Origin: Nageia nagi
Lineage: Eukaryota > Pinophyta
Assembly: GCA_050084985.1 (NCBI GenBank)
Contig: JBITNC010000001.1
Span: forward strand, 110,298,001 to 110,362,000
DNA: 64,000 nt
Reading direction: 5' to 3'
Part shown: piece after piece, positions 25,060 to 37,104 of the stretch
Position numbering within the stretch: position 1 is the stretch's first letter
Layout of the letters: every line of letters begins with the position of its first letter
Notes under the pieces: generated by a model
What the model was told of the DNA's origin: nothing
Seen by the model: only the letters and a program-made list of their open reading frames with translations
The model's database searches: none
Program-made: the position numbers and the translations under genes

Positions 25060-26262
25060 TTTCATCTAATTGAAATACATGTTCATATGGTAATTCTATG
25101 ATGAGTGGATTATCCTTGGATAATGGTACCTCAACAAGGTAATCAGTGATGACTTATCTTTTAATTAATTTTTGACATATGAAAAGTAAGTTGAATTCAA
25201 GAAGATGCATGATGCATTTAGATGTTTTCACATTTTGATAAGTTTTATTCATCATGTACTTCAAAGGGTCAGCTTTAGCAATTATATATGTGCGTATGGT
25301 TTAGCATGTAATGTATTAATTTTTTTTATTACAAATACTGCTGCTAAACATAACTTCTCCAAATACATGTATTTGATCTCATAACCAACTAAAGTTTGAC
25401 TAAAGTAATATATTGCTTGTTCTTTATTATTCTCATTCTTTTGAGCAAGTATGATTCCTAAGGCTATTTCTATGGTTGATATATATATATATATATATAT
25501 ATATGAATGGTTCTCCAAGCTTATGTGGTACTAGAATGGGTGGTGAAAGAAGATACCATTTCATGTCATTAAACACCTCTTATTGTTCATTGCCCTAGTG
25601 AAAGATAATAACCTTTTTCAAAAGTTTATTAAAAGGTTACACTTATCTGATAACTAAGAAATGAAAAATTTTATGGCTTGCAACTTACCATGTAGGCTTT
25701 GTAGTTATTTTATATTTGATGGTGGGAATATATTTGTTATTGCTTTCATTTTGTTAGGATCTACTTCAATCCCTTGTCTAGAGACAATGAAACCTAATAA
25801 TTTCCTAGATGTTACCCCAAAACACATTTCTTTATATTGAATCAAATTTTATGTTCTAGTAACCTATCAAATATTTTAATGAGCACTTGGGGGTGATCCT
25901 CTCATATTTTTGATTTAGCCAACACATCATCCACATAATCTTCTATGATATCATGCATGTAATCATGGAAGATGTATGTCATGACTATTTGATAAGATAT
26001 AATCATGGAAGATGTAAATTATAGCTCTTTGATAAGTACCTTCATTAGATTGAGGTACATGAAGGATAGGTAGTTCTATAGGACCTTGATATATAAACAA
26101 CTTTTGATTAGGTAATTGCCCTAGTGGTATTAATTTCCCTACCACATAAGGAGACTCTTTAGATCTTCCTATTTCTTGAGTTGTAGGAATATTAAAAATG
26201 ACATCATTAATAAAAAATTCACTTATTATGTAATTAGTCAATTTTATGGTCATAGGATAAAT
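25060..26262 (-). pseudogene. Truncated reverse transcriptase and first RNase H, minus strand
   Basis: On the minus strand, GTYQRAIIYIFHDYI near 26040-25985 matches the RT motif ATYQRAMIAMFHDFI of the good element. DYVDDVLAKSK near 25940 holds the YxDD active site. NPKKCVFG-like sequence follows near 25830, then RNase H text (IALGIILAQKNE, IYYFSQTLVGYEIKY, LEKLCLAAVF) at 25282-25518. The N-terminal fingers and palm before ATYQRA are missing: the upstream frame reads unrelated linker text (FYPTTQEIGRS-like). An AT run at 25479-25504 sits inside the RNase H frame and would encode Tyr-Ile repeats. Confidence 0.8.
25479..25504. repeat. AT microsatellite within an RNase H remnant
   Basis: About 13 AT units interrupt the RNase H reading frame of the minus-strand Tat element. 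Confidence 0.9.
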
Positions 26263-26689
26263 ATATTATGGTTTACCTTTTATTGTACCATCATTATCTA
26301 TTTTATTTATCAAACAAGATGCTTTTGATGATGAAGCTTTGTTCACATCATCTAGCTTTTGTGCTCTTTCTTCCCACGTTTACTTTTCTAGGATTGTTGA
26401 TTTTATTTTTAATGATGAATCCATATTAATATTTGACATTTGAGGTATTTCAATATCAACAAGATCTTTCCCCTTTAAAGAACTTGGAGAATCACCTTAT
26501 TTATTGATATCTATTATTGATACCTTTTTAGGAACCATGGGCAGTGTAAAATAATGAGTAGAAGGCAAAGAAGTCTCTCCTAAAATATGTGTATGATTGC
26601 AATGGGGGTATGGATTTACATCACCAAGTACATAGTGTACCACTCCATAATTAATTTATTTTGAACAATTATGATATTTTGAATATTAC

Positions 26690-27500
26690 ATGTCTCTAAT
26701 CCATGATCTTCCTAGGAGTAAATGATATTATGTTATATCTCCTTTAATAACCTATTATAATGTTTGTATGGTTTTAGATCCTATAGTGATGGGCAATGAT
26801 ATTGATCAGATTGTTAAGAACAAAGCATCATTCAAGGCTCTTAATTGTAATAAAGGCACACATATGTGTGAGAAAGGAAGATTCAAGTTGTTATAGGAAG
26901 TTGTGGAAATAATATTTATTATAGAACCTTCATCTATTAATATTCTTTTAAATGCCTTCCCATCTATCTTGACTATGATATGTAATGGGGGATCTTAACT
27001 ATGCGAATGGTTTGATTACCTAACTTCATGATCATGGAAGGAAATAGTGGGTTTTTGACTTGTTTTAATATTTCTCACAAAGGACACAAAACTTTCAATA
27101 TCATTAATATCTATTTTGATTGTTTGCAATAATTGGTTCACAACTTCTCTATTATTTATAGATTGTTATAACAACTCAATTAAGGACATTTTCACTTGTG
27201 AGTTTCTTAATTGATCTTGCAAATATCCTTTTAAAAAAATATTATTATGTCAAGGTCTAGGTATATTTTGTTATATAATACCATCATTTGTTTAATTGTT
27301 GTGAATATCAGCTTGCCTCCCTTGCACCCTTTGGGCTCTTGTAGTTATGCTTACCATAGTAAAAAAGGTAGAAGCATCTTAAAATCCTTTGTGTACAACT
27401 TGATTTTGATGTATTTATGATGCTATAGTATTTTCTTGATGTTAAGGAAGATGATTTTGATATATTCCTAGATTTTGATTAGGGATAGTCAAAGGGTTGT
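26690..27500 (-). pseudogene. Protease region of the minus-strand Tat element
   Basis: The minus strand gives MSLIELLQQS near 27190, ISFHDHEVR near 27040, DPPLHIIVKIDGKAFKRILIDEGSIINII (two adjoining parts, about 26990-26910). It matches the protease of the plus-strand remnant at 3120-3210 almost word for word (both have LIDEG rather than DGG or DSG). The frame is lost after about 26860. Confidence 0.75.
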
Positions 27501-28800
27501 CTACCTATAATCTTCCTTGATCAATCAAATCTTGAACCTTGTGTTGTAATGTCTACATTTTCCTATAGTATGGCCCTTTTGGAAATGATATTGAAAATAA
27601 TCATCCTTATTATAACATTTGCTATCTCTTGCATTCAACCTTTCAAGTCGTATTTCAGGCAATACAATCATTTGATGGTCTATTAATTTTTTCAAAATAT
27701 CATATAGAGATTTAGTCAAAGGAGTAAACTTTCTAGGGGGTGGCCTAGGTTTTCTTTATTCATTTCATAGAGTGGTATATTTTATAGAAGGTTTGATTCT
27801 CCATCTTTAAGATAAGAAACCTTATTAGTAGGTATTGGTTTTTTTGATTATTCAACCTATTTTCTATTTCTAACATAAGGCTCTTTCATTTTACCCTTTA
27901 GTTCTCCATATTGGATCTTAACCTTTTCAATTACAATAGCTTGAGAGATTGCTTCCTCAAATGTCTTGGTTGTAAAATTAGTAAGTTACTAGTGATGGGT
28001 CTTAGAAAACTTTGATTAACATTTTTAATAATTCTTCTTGTGGTAAAGTACAAGGCATGCTTGTAAAATTACCCTCCATCTTGAAATGAAATAATTAACT
28101 ATCTTATCTTGAAATGGTTGCAATCTTATGATATTAGTTATGGAGGTTTTGTTTTTGATATTTATCCTAAAGTGTTCTAAGAATCAATTAGCCAACTACA
28201 CATATGTTATGATGTTATGTTCTATTAAGTTATTGTACCAATCCATTATTTGCCCAACAAATGTCATAGGAAAGATATGTAACATAAAAGCATCATTGTT
28301 GGAAATTACATAACTTGAATATTTAAAACACCTTAAATGTTCTTTAGGGTCCTCCTTTCCTTTGAAAGATTCAATTTTCAAAATCTCAAATTTGAAAGGG
28401 ATCTCAATCTTAGGAACACTAGGGTGTATGGGCTCATTGCAAATGGTCTCATAAGAGATTTTATGCTTGTTTTGTTGGCATAACATTTTCTCAATCTCTA
28501 TTAACCTTTGATCAAAATCATTAATTGGTTGTGTGGGTACAATAGGATGGATAACATTCCTATTATCTTCCCTTTGTTTATTTGTTGAAAATTATTGATA
28601 AATTCTTTCAAATGATGTTTGATTACCATAATAATTTTCATTATATGGTGGAGTAGGTGGAGGTGGCTAATGTGGAGGAAACTATTGTTGCCCCTATTGA
28701 CATAAAAGTGTAAGAGTATGATTTCTTTGAAATTCATGTCTATACCAAGGAAAAGGGGGCCATGGAGGTTGTTTTTTTTCATGTAAAACCTTTGCTTTTC
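27501..28800 (-). pseudogene. gag of the minus-strand Tat element
   Basis: The N-terminal part reads KKQPPWPPFPWYRHEFQRN near 28780-28720, typical of Tat gag leaders. Next come IEKMLCQQNKHKISYETIC, then IPFKFEILKIESFKGKEDPKEHLRCFKYSS in adjoining parts, then IMDWYNNLIEHNI (28196-28486). A zinc-knuckle remnant YFQYHFQKGHTIGKC lies near 27600, where the first Cys is replaced by Phe or Tyr. Few stops are present in the first 300 codons. It is the closest relative of the gag cut by the chromovirus at 1938. Confidence 0.85.
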
Positions 28801-28934
28801 TAGTTAAATGATGGTCTTGATTTTTATTATTTTTATGACCTTACGGAGACAAGGATCTTTCTCTAGGTGGCAACTTTCTATTATCTACTATTTTCTAATT
28901 AGGCTTGTTCTAAATGTAGGTTTGTACCTAAACC

Positions 28935-30010
28935 TAAAATGGTCCCCTTAGTGCATTGGGGCTTGGGGAATATAATTTAAGACTATATTGATAGTGGAAT
29001 CCAAGAATAGCCTCCTTATTTTTAGTCACCAAATAGAAAGTGATGAATTTTACCCTAGAACATGGTATTCATCTCTAGGTTTGGCTCTATGACTTATAGT
29101 GTGTTCAGTAGGTACACAAGAAATATATAATCAATGGTTGGTCATCACTTCCAACTCATTAATGTTTATTTTTGAAAAGGTATTATGCATATATATTAAA
29201 AATAAAAGAACTCATGATAACTATAACCCAACCCAACATACATGTTCTTTGATTATATTTTATTTACTGTGAAATAAATAATATTTTAATTAGTGAGATC
29301 TTTATCTAACCCATGAGGTTCATTTTCCATTTAGTGTGATTCTTTAACCAAGCCTTAATGAAAATTAATTTATTTCTTTCAAGTGTGGAAGTGACTTAGT
29401 AAAGTTTTTTAACATTTTTCAAGTCATAATCCTTTGACCTCCATATAGAGTGGTAAGGTAGATAGGAAGGGTTTTAATGTAAGATAAATTTCTTTAGATG
29501 AGGTTCTTTAACTCCCCTTTGAGTCATAATTCTTCAACCTCCTTGTGGAGTGCTAAAGAAGAAAAAAAGGGTTGTAATGTGCAATAGATTTCCTTAAATT
29601 AGGTTCTTTAGCCCCCCTTAAAATTACCATCCTTCAATCTTCTTTCAAAGTAATGAGGTGGACCATTCAAGAGTATTAATGTGAAAGGAAAAGCACCCAC
29701 CTAGTAATTTAACCAACTTAATGTATTTTGAGTTTACCTTTACCCTAGTAAATTGATTTTATGTTTATTTTATTCTCTAAGTGAAGATTCATTCCTCCTT
29801 ATAATTATGGAAGTGACTTAGTGAAAATTCTTTAACCAATTTTAGTGATAGAGAATGAAAAAAGGAAAAAAGAGTTCCTTTACTCCTTTCCTATTATACC
29901 CATTCTGATCACCTAAGGTCACCTTTCAAGGAAAAGGGAGAGAACATGTGGGTATAAAAGAAAGTATTAAGTGATTTTATTTATCATTCCATTAGATAAA
30001 AGTTCTCATG
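28935..30010 (-). repeat. Tat leader or LTR segment, direct repeat copy 2
   Basis: This is the second copy of 13725-14805, including the three 100-bp tandem units. It lies upstream (on the minus strand) of the gag at 28.8 kb, as a 5' leader or LTR would. Homology stops abruptly near 30010, where a foreign RT fragment begins. Confidence 0.7.
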
Positions 30011-30014
30011 AAGA

Positions 30015-30205
30015 TATTTAATTGGTTACTAGAAAATAAAATTTGATTGAACCCAAAGAAGTGTGTTTTTGGGGTAACATATGGGAAATTATTAGGTTTC
30101 ATTATCTCTAGATGAGGGATTAACATATATTCTAAAAAAATAAAATCAATAACAAATATGTTCCCCCCCTCAAATATAAAACAACTACAAAGCCTATAGG
30201 GTAAG
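30015..30205 (+). pseudogene. Orphan Tat reverse-transcriptase fragment
   Basis: The plus strand reads LLENKI, then NPKKCVFGVTYGKLLGFIIS and RRGINIYSKKIKSI, ending near NIKQLQSL. This is the RT connection region that follows YVDD, about 63 residues only. The inverted counterpart is the minus-strand RT at about 25690-25860. It lies in the opposite orientation to the adjoining Tat element, with no other pol sequence next to it. Confidence 0.8.
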
Positions 30206-30375
30206 TTGTAGGTTCAATCAAATGACATCCAGAGCTTGAAGACATCAACAAAGAAGGGCCTCCAAGAGGCCTATATTACATATTTTATTAAAGCCCTCCA
30301 TTATGAGGCAATGTATAATTAAAATTGAGGTTTATTTAGAGACTAATAAAATTTTTCTATTAGTTGTGATAGCTT
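30205..30375 (+). repeat. Inverted LTR-end fragment
   Basis: AAGCCCTCCATTATGAGG and the following AATTAAAATTGAGGTTTATT are the reverse complement of the sequence at 15390-15490. It breaks off at 30375, where the truncated PMD gene begins. Confidence 0.75.
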
Positions 30376-32030
30376 TTATTTTTTGGTGGTCTTCCATACC
30401 TTAGGTATTGGAGGAACAACCAATAGGGCTCCTCAAAGCCTCTTACTTTATGGGGTTGATACAATGCTATGCTCTCCTAGATATTGGTAGTAGGAGATTT
30501 CCTTGGTCATTATTTCCCATAGTGGCTAGCATGCTATAGCAGGAAATGGTATATGATTGGGCTCCCACACTACAAGCCTTGATTTATCAAGAGCTTTTCT
30601 TTTATTCTTTAGGCCATAGGGCCTCATTATCATTCATCATCACTCTTTAGGCATGGGCTAATGTGCACCTCCATGTAGCTCATCCTTTGAGGCTCCTAAT
30701 ACTTAGTTTTACTTCACATATAGCCTATACTATTAGCATCATGCACTAGAGAGAGGATTTTTACACTTACCCCTCAAATGGGATTCAATAGGATATTTCT
30801 GTTTACCAAAGGATGATTGCTCATCTTATTGCTAATCAAGTGAGGTTTTGACCTTATCATAGTTATCCATATTGGGATGAGCTTGTAGCATAGTTTACAA
30901 GCCTTACATAGGCTCAAGTTCTCAATGGTTAGTGGATTGAGTTCTTAGAGTGCTTCTACTATGAGCATGTGCACCATTAGTTTAGTCTAGTCTAAGACAT
31001 TCCACCAACACCTCTACATTTTTTGAGAGAGGGGGAGCTTCTTGTTTAGAGGATTCAACCCTTGGTTTATGTATAGATGGATCTCACATAAGAGAATGTC
31101 CTAGTAGAGGATATAGGTGTAGATGATGTGGGTGTGAGTGAGGCCTTTGATGCTAGGTAGTAGATAGGGGTAGAGGTTGATGATAGTGATGCACCAGAGC
31201 ATTAGGTACATTGGTAGGTAGCTAAGCTTGAGATAGCTATGAGGATTGAGAATGAGAGGTAGTTGAGCCTGATACAACAAGTTGAAGAGAGCACTAAGGA
31301 GGTGGTAATGGATGAGTTAGTAGCTAAGGAGTAGGTGATGGCCTACCTAAAGGATATAGCTAGCTGGATAAAGGAGACTAAGGTAGGTACCTCTCATAGA
31401 GGAGCAAGAGGATATGGAGCTCCTTCTCCATAAGTGCTCAATATTGATGCACTCCTAAGGGCCAATTACAAGTTTAGGTACTAATTTTCTTAGCTTAGTG
31501 TTCACATGTACAAATATAGAGCTAAGAGAGATAGGTATCATTACAAGAGGGATGAGGCTTGAGCCTTTGCATAGATCAAGAGAGCCAATACATCTATGAG
31601 GGTTGCCAATCAGCCATCAATCTTCATCCAGGAGATTCTTTAATAAATAGATTACTATTCCTCCATTTTGTAGAAATGGTTGATAGGGGTACCTTCATAC
31701 ATATAAAGCATGCTATATCCATTCCCCCATACTACATATGTTACCATGGATATCTCAATTTATTAGACACCCAATGGAGTCTTGTAGATAGCTAGCACAT
31801 AGGGAAGAGTTGTTAGATTAGCTACATCCCATAATCATAGCAAGATAGGTGGGGTCTCTTCTCAACACCCAATGGGTTCATATGAGATTCATAGGGTACC
31901 TTGAGTAGTGACTCCTATAGGTTCAATAGGTACCACTCATCCTTAGCAAGGCAAAGCTAGTAGTCCTATAGAGAGCATTCTAGGGCTATTATTCTTTGTA
32001 TTTCATGTTAGAATTATGAGTAGTATTAGA
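30376..32030 (+). pseudogene. Plant mobile domain gene, copy 2, 5'-truncated
   Basis: Starting at GGTCTTCCATACCTTAGGTA the frame follows copy 1: GLPYLRYWRNNQ, IKSFSFIL, then AWANVHLHVAHPLRLL near 30655 and FLREGELLV near 31020, VEDIGVDDVG near 31115. The stretch with FHLPMRKMTIMVED found in copy 1 is missing, so the domain is truncated at the junction. It carries many TAG stops. The charged tail differs from copy 1 mainly by transitions and short indels. Confidence 0.7.
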
Positions 32031-33751
32031 CTATTTCATTTTATTTTCTAACACTTATGGAGAATAGGATCATTTATGATGCTTATACATGTTATTTGTA
32101 GTTTTATTATTATTTTTTGATGACCTTGTCTATTGTGGGATCATGGTAGTCATGATCGATGGTTGGTTTCTTTGGATGTGATGGATGCTAAGTTATATAT
32201 TTTTTGATATACATGAGAATGATTTTATAAATTTATATGCATGTTTTAATATCATAGATATGTAAATTTATATTTTTTCAAATGTATGTGTTATTATACT
32301 TTTACATGATAGTTTATTTCTATGTTTTCATTTAGTTTTAACACTTTATCCATGACATGTTTTATAAATTCAAGGTAATATTTATGTTTTTTTATAATAA
32401 TGTGATGTTTATAGAATAGGATTTGATTTGTGGGAGAATGGAATCAAATGCATCATTTTCCATGTTCTTGGCTACTTTTATACATGGTTTTGAACATAAT
32501 ATACTAGTATAAACATATGTGATATCATAAATTATGTGAATGTATGGATGTAAAACACACATAAGACTTATGATACTTTATGGATGTAATAATGGATACA
32601 CATAAATGTATGTGTACAGATGAATGTAAAATGTAAGAAACTTGAATGAACTAAGATTTTTATGAATGTCGTAATAACTTAAACATTAATCTTAATGCGA
32701 TGGTAACTTATCAAGCTTTTTATAATAATAGTAGTAATGGTATGTGATGAATGAATATATAAATAAAAAAGTGTAATAAACAACACCTTGAATACCTAGC
32801 TCTGTTAATTGATCTTTTTCTTTGGTCTCACCTACTAGGAATGATATGAAATAAGATCATAATATAATTAAGTTTACCATAAACTTGTGTGTGTGCAATG
32901 ATGTTCATTTCCTTCTCTTAACATTCTCAAATTAAACATCCTAGGATTATAAATTATGAGATATGATCTTATTCTTTTTGTAAGGTATGCTTAAGTACCA
33001 AAAAGCATCCATAGCCTAGTGAATATTAACCCCTTCATCCTATTATAACCTTACTCTATTTCTAGTCGTGTCTATACCCTGGATAGAGGATGTTGTAATT
33101 AGGTGAAGATTAAGCCCTTTATCCTAGCTCTTGGTTTCAAGATGAAGGAAAAAGTATGAAAACCACACTCACATTTATGCTCAAGAAAGATTTAATTCTT
33201 GATTATTTTGATATTTTTAATGTAAAAAGTGTATGAGTCTATTAGCACACCACCATATGCCATAGTTATGTCTTTTTATCATCCCAAGTTTTTGAAACCT
33301 CAACATAAGATTTCTCAATTAAGACCAAATATGAATAGAGTATTTACTACTTAATTTGTAAATATGCCTATATACATAAATGAACATTATATGGATGCAT
33401 GTATGATGTGTGGATTCATATAGCTTGATTAGTTGCCTCCCACATAATGATTAATATTTAATAATTATGATGCTCAAGGTAAAAGACTAAACATTTATAA
33501 ACAAAGTAGAATGATATGAACACATGGGCAATGCACCCAGTAGCCAAGACTCTTCAAAAGAATATCTTCTAAGTATACATATATAAAATATGTATATATA
33601 TATTTTTTTATTTTTGCATTTTTTGAATTTTTTAACATTTTTGTACTTTTTCAAATATTTTAATATTTTTTATGTTTTTTGAATATTTTAATTTTTACAT
33701 GCTTCCCCATTAGATAAGAATTTGCAATAGGTCATTATGAGTAAAAGGATT
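30376..33751 (+). repeat. Repeat block A1, copy 2
   Basis: This is the direct repeat of 18130-20785, with about 731 bp present here (32778-33508) that copy 1 lacks. Its 3' end is cut by the Tat element at 33757, and the block resumes as A2 at 42384. Confidence 0.85.
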
Positions 33752-33756
33752 AAAGT
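33752..33756 (+). other. Target site duplication, left
   Basis: AAAGT lies directly before the 5' LTR and is repeated directly after the 3' LTR at 42379-42383. Confidence 0.93.
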
Positions 33757-34643
33757 TGTTAACACATAAAATTTGATTTATGTATTTGTTAATACATTAT
33801 AAAATAGTTGCCTGCATTTATAATCAATTATTAATGTTATCTTGGATTTCATTAATATATATCATTATTTACTATGTTTCTCTTGCTTATGTAGGTACAT
33901 GCCGACTCAAGGAGTGCTTCATATTATTTACTACCTATATAAATAAGGGATCTAATAGTAAGTCCATAATCAAGGATACATATGATCCTGTGTATGGTCT
34001 TGATAATGGCAATCATATTGTAAGGTGTCTCTTGACACCACCTATCAAGCCTAATTTTGTGTATCCCCTTCTTGCGAGCATTCTAAAGAACTGAGAGACC
34101 TATTTGATAATCATACTGTGATCATCTTGAGATTTTAGTGGGGGTATAGATTTTAGTGGGGGTATAGACTTGTTGGAGATGGATCATAGCCTATCAAAGG
34201 CCACTGGCGCTCCTCTATGGATGAATATAGGCCACCAGTGTTCCTATCTAGTGCGATAAACACCACCCATAGCCTTATTTTATGACTTTTTAGCTTCATG
34301 ATTTTAGGTGTGGACAACGTTGGATCCCAAGATTTCATCATCAACTTCATTTCGAACATGCTCCGTGAAGTGGGTATATAACTTCAATCTTGATAGGCGA
34401 TGCCATTTTATGCCTATTTTATCATACATATATTTTGCATTTACTTGTTACATACTTATCAGTGAACCTGAATTTATCAAGCAAATTTCAAGTTTTATCA
34501 ATTTGTCAAAATACTTGTTATTATCTTTCATTATTCTGTGTATAAATTGCTATCCATAGCTCGAGTTACAAGTGCATTCGAGTGTGAGAATGTTTTCCTT
34601 TATTGCTCATTTATTTGTATGCTCAAATTTTTACTTGTAAACA
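33757..34643 (+). repeat. 5' LTR
   Basis: It starts TGTTAACACATAAAATTTG and ends TTGTAAACA, 887 bp. A TATA box, TATATAAATA, lies at 33936-33945. The 3' LTR has the same length and the TATA box at the same offset (179 bases in). Confidence 0.95.
33936..33945 (+). promoter_or_regulatory. LTR TATA box
   Basis: TATATAAATA is conserved at the identical offset in both LTRs (second copy at 41671-41680) and in the related LTR near 45840. Confidence 0.65.
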
Positions 34644-34645
34644 TC

Positions 34646-34663
34646 TGGTGAACCCGACATGAA
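34646..34663 (+). other. Primer binding site
   Basis: TGGTGAACCCGACATGAA begins two bases after the LTR end. The related element has TGGTGAACCTAATGTGAA at 46423. I do not name the tRNA. Confidence 0.8.
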
Positions 34664-34734
34664 ATTCACATCATTGTACTAAAACCCTAAGGGTTTTAGT
34701 TAGGACTAATATCTATTTTGTGAGTGTTTCAATT

Positions 34735-36141
34735 ATGGATCAGCTTAAATTATTCCTACGTAGTCTTTCAAGAAGGGATATGGATGAATTATTGGGGGAA
34801 ATTAGACATGATGGTCCAAAGGGATCCAAAGGAACACAAAATAGTGCTGAGGGTGACAATAGTAACTTTCAAGCTACTATAGAGGGTATGCAAAGGCAAA
34901 TCAACAGATTGGCAAGGGGATTAGCTCTACCTAATGATTCTTTTGAATTTGGTAGTCCCCTATGCGATGAGATTCATAGGCACATGCCACCATCTAATTA
35001 TAAAGAGCTGAAATTCTATAAGTTCAATGGTGAAGGAGATCCGAGAAGACATCTACAAGGATTCAAGGATGAGTGTGAACTCAAAATTAGTACAGATCAA
35101 AGATTACAAGCCAAATTCTTTCCACATAGCTTGGAGGGAGAGGCTGGAGAATGGTTTTATGCCCTACCTGAAGGGTCCATCACATCATTTGGAGAATTCA
35201 GTAGTTTATTCCTTGAGTAATACAAGCATAACATCAAGAAGGGCGTAATGGTATCAGATTTATGCACTATAAAGCAATGTAGTGATAGAAACTAGACAAA
35301 TTTTTGTGAGGTTTAAGAAGACATGGCAGCAAGTGAAGACCAAATTAATAGAAAAAGAGGTAAACAATATTTTTAAAGAAGTTGTTATCTTACCCTTGCA
35401 ATCACATGTCATTGATTATACACATCTTGCATTTTTAGATATGACATATAAATTGTTAGAGAAAGAGAAAGTCCTTGTGAAGCTAGGGCTTGTGAAGTAT
35501 GGTAGTGATGATAAGACTAAAGCAAAGGATAAGAGATCACAATCACCAAAGAAGGAGAAAACTATCCATGTGGCCGAGAAGACAAGTGGGCCGAAAGAGA
35601 GGAAATTTGTGAAATTTCCCATACCTCTGAGATATATCCTAAAAGACCTTGTGGCAAAAGGGTTGTTACAACCCTTACCTAAGCTTGAAGAAGATCCTAT
35701 AGTAGAAAGACCCGCTTGGTATAAAGAAGATAGGTATTGCGAGTATTATCAGATTAAGGGCCATGCTACTAATGGGTGTGGAAGCCTTAGAAACAGAATA
35801 TAGAAGCTCATAGAAGATGGATTCTATGTGTGTCTAGCAAAGGTCAAAGATGTAGAGGAAGAGCAACATGTTAATGTGATTTTCCATGAAGATGTTTATG
35901 CAGCACTCACAAGAGGGAGAGCTAGAGAGATGGTCGATCCAGTTACCTATGAGAAGGAGCTACCAAAAGATCCTAGAGGTTTTGATTTGATTGAGCAATT
36001 AAAGAGCACACAAGCTAAGGTTAGTCTTTTTGAGTTACTTCAAATTTCAACACCTCATAGGGAGATGATGAATCAAGTTTTTAGGAATAGTCAGATAGAT
36101 CAAAATATTTCTATTGCTACTTTTGCAAAAAAGGTAGAGAT
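34735..36141 (+). pseudogene. gag: gag of the complete Tat element
   Basis: The likely start is the ATG at 34735 (MDQLKLFLRSLSRRDMDE); an upstream GTG at 34720 is less likely. A Retrotrans_gag-like domain covers about 35020-35220 (KFNGEGDPRRHLQGFKDEC, then EGEAGEWFYALPEGSI). A basic stretch near 35500-35600 follows. The zinc motif at 35738-35779 reads CEYYQIKGHATNGC; relatives have CxYH, so the first His has become Tyr, a C-to-T change. The frame shifts by +1 near 35280 and back by -1 near 36130, within or after a run of six A. TAG or TAA replaces Gln at several places. It makes the virus-like particle in active relatives. Confidence 0.9.
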
Positions 36142-36789
36142 TTGGGTAAAGGGGAAGTTATTGCATTTTACCCTAGTGAGAAGCCTAGTAAGGACATCAC
36201 TAAGCTTCATCCACCTTTGTTTATTGAGGTGGATGCCTTTGGAATAATAGTTAAGAGGTCATTGATAGATGGTGGGGCAGCCCTAAATATTGCTATCACT
36301 CATCTGTTGGAGCAATTTGATCCGTATGTGCTACCTCCAAGAGAAGAGACTACCATGAGAGTCAAGGGATTTGATAGCATACCTAGAAGATGTGCAGAAA
36401 TTATCACATTACCAATCAAGGTTGGTAATAAAGTGCTTAACACTCTATTTTATATCATGGAAGGAAAGCCTTCATTCAACTTTATTCTTGGAAGACCTTG
36501 GATAGATGATATGGATGGAGTGGCATCAACGTTACATAGGTGTTTTAAATTCTATTTTGAGGGGAATGTCTATAAGGTTGAGGTAGATGAACAGATGGCC
36601 AAGCAGTGTAACTTTGTCCTCCCAGAGAGATTTATTCCATGTGATGTGGAAGATGAAACCCTTCTAGCCAAGAATGATCAGATTTACAGGAAAGCATTAC
36701 AGAAAATCAATGTGATGGATATCGGGATTGGTTCATATGTTATCATGAATGTTAATGAAATTAGTTTAGATGGAAACTTCAATGAATAG
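36142..36789 (+). pseudogene. pol: Protease of the complete Tat element
   Basis: The frame holds HPPLFIEVDAFG, the active-site region RSLIDGGAALNI (Asp codon at 36268-36270), LPIKVGNKVLNTLFYIMEG and the flap-end motif FILGRPWID near 36485. It is an aspartic protease of retrovirus type that cuts the polyprotein. The 215-codon stretch is open to TAG at 36787. The same frame continues through a linker with stops at 36787, 36790, 36799, 36922 and 37030 into RT. It belongs to one polyprotein frame that runs to 40602. Confidence 0.9.
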
Positions 36790-37104
36790 TAGCAAGGTTA
36801 GGAAGAAGAATGCCTATGCTCCTTTTCAGTGATAGGGGACCACCGATGGTCTTCTTCTGGGGAAGAAATAGAGAAAAACCAGTCAAGTATAATTTCGTAT
36901 CAGGGTGGTGATCACATTTTTTAGAATAGAATTTCAAAAACAATGCAGATCGATGAGTGGGTAAGCAATTGTTATGTAATTGATTACAAGATTAATGAGG
37001 AAGATGCTATACACACTATAGATCTATTTTAGAACGATGATGCCTTTTTAGAAGTATTAGGCACTAGAATAGAATATCCAATAAGGCATGAAAAGAGAAT
37101 TCAA

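Noticed and set aside
31559-31795. 78-codon ORF in the PMD tail of copy 2
   Set aside because: It is out of frame with the PMD text and is not kept in copy 1.
34153-34359. Minus-strand ORFs in the two LTRs (also 41888-42085)
   Set aside because: They are equal in both LTRs because the LTRs are duplicates, lie antisense to the element and show no domain.
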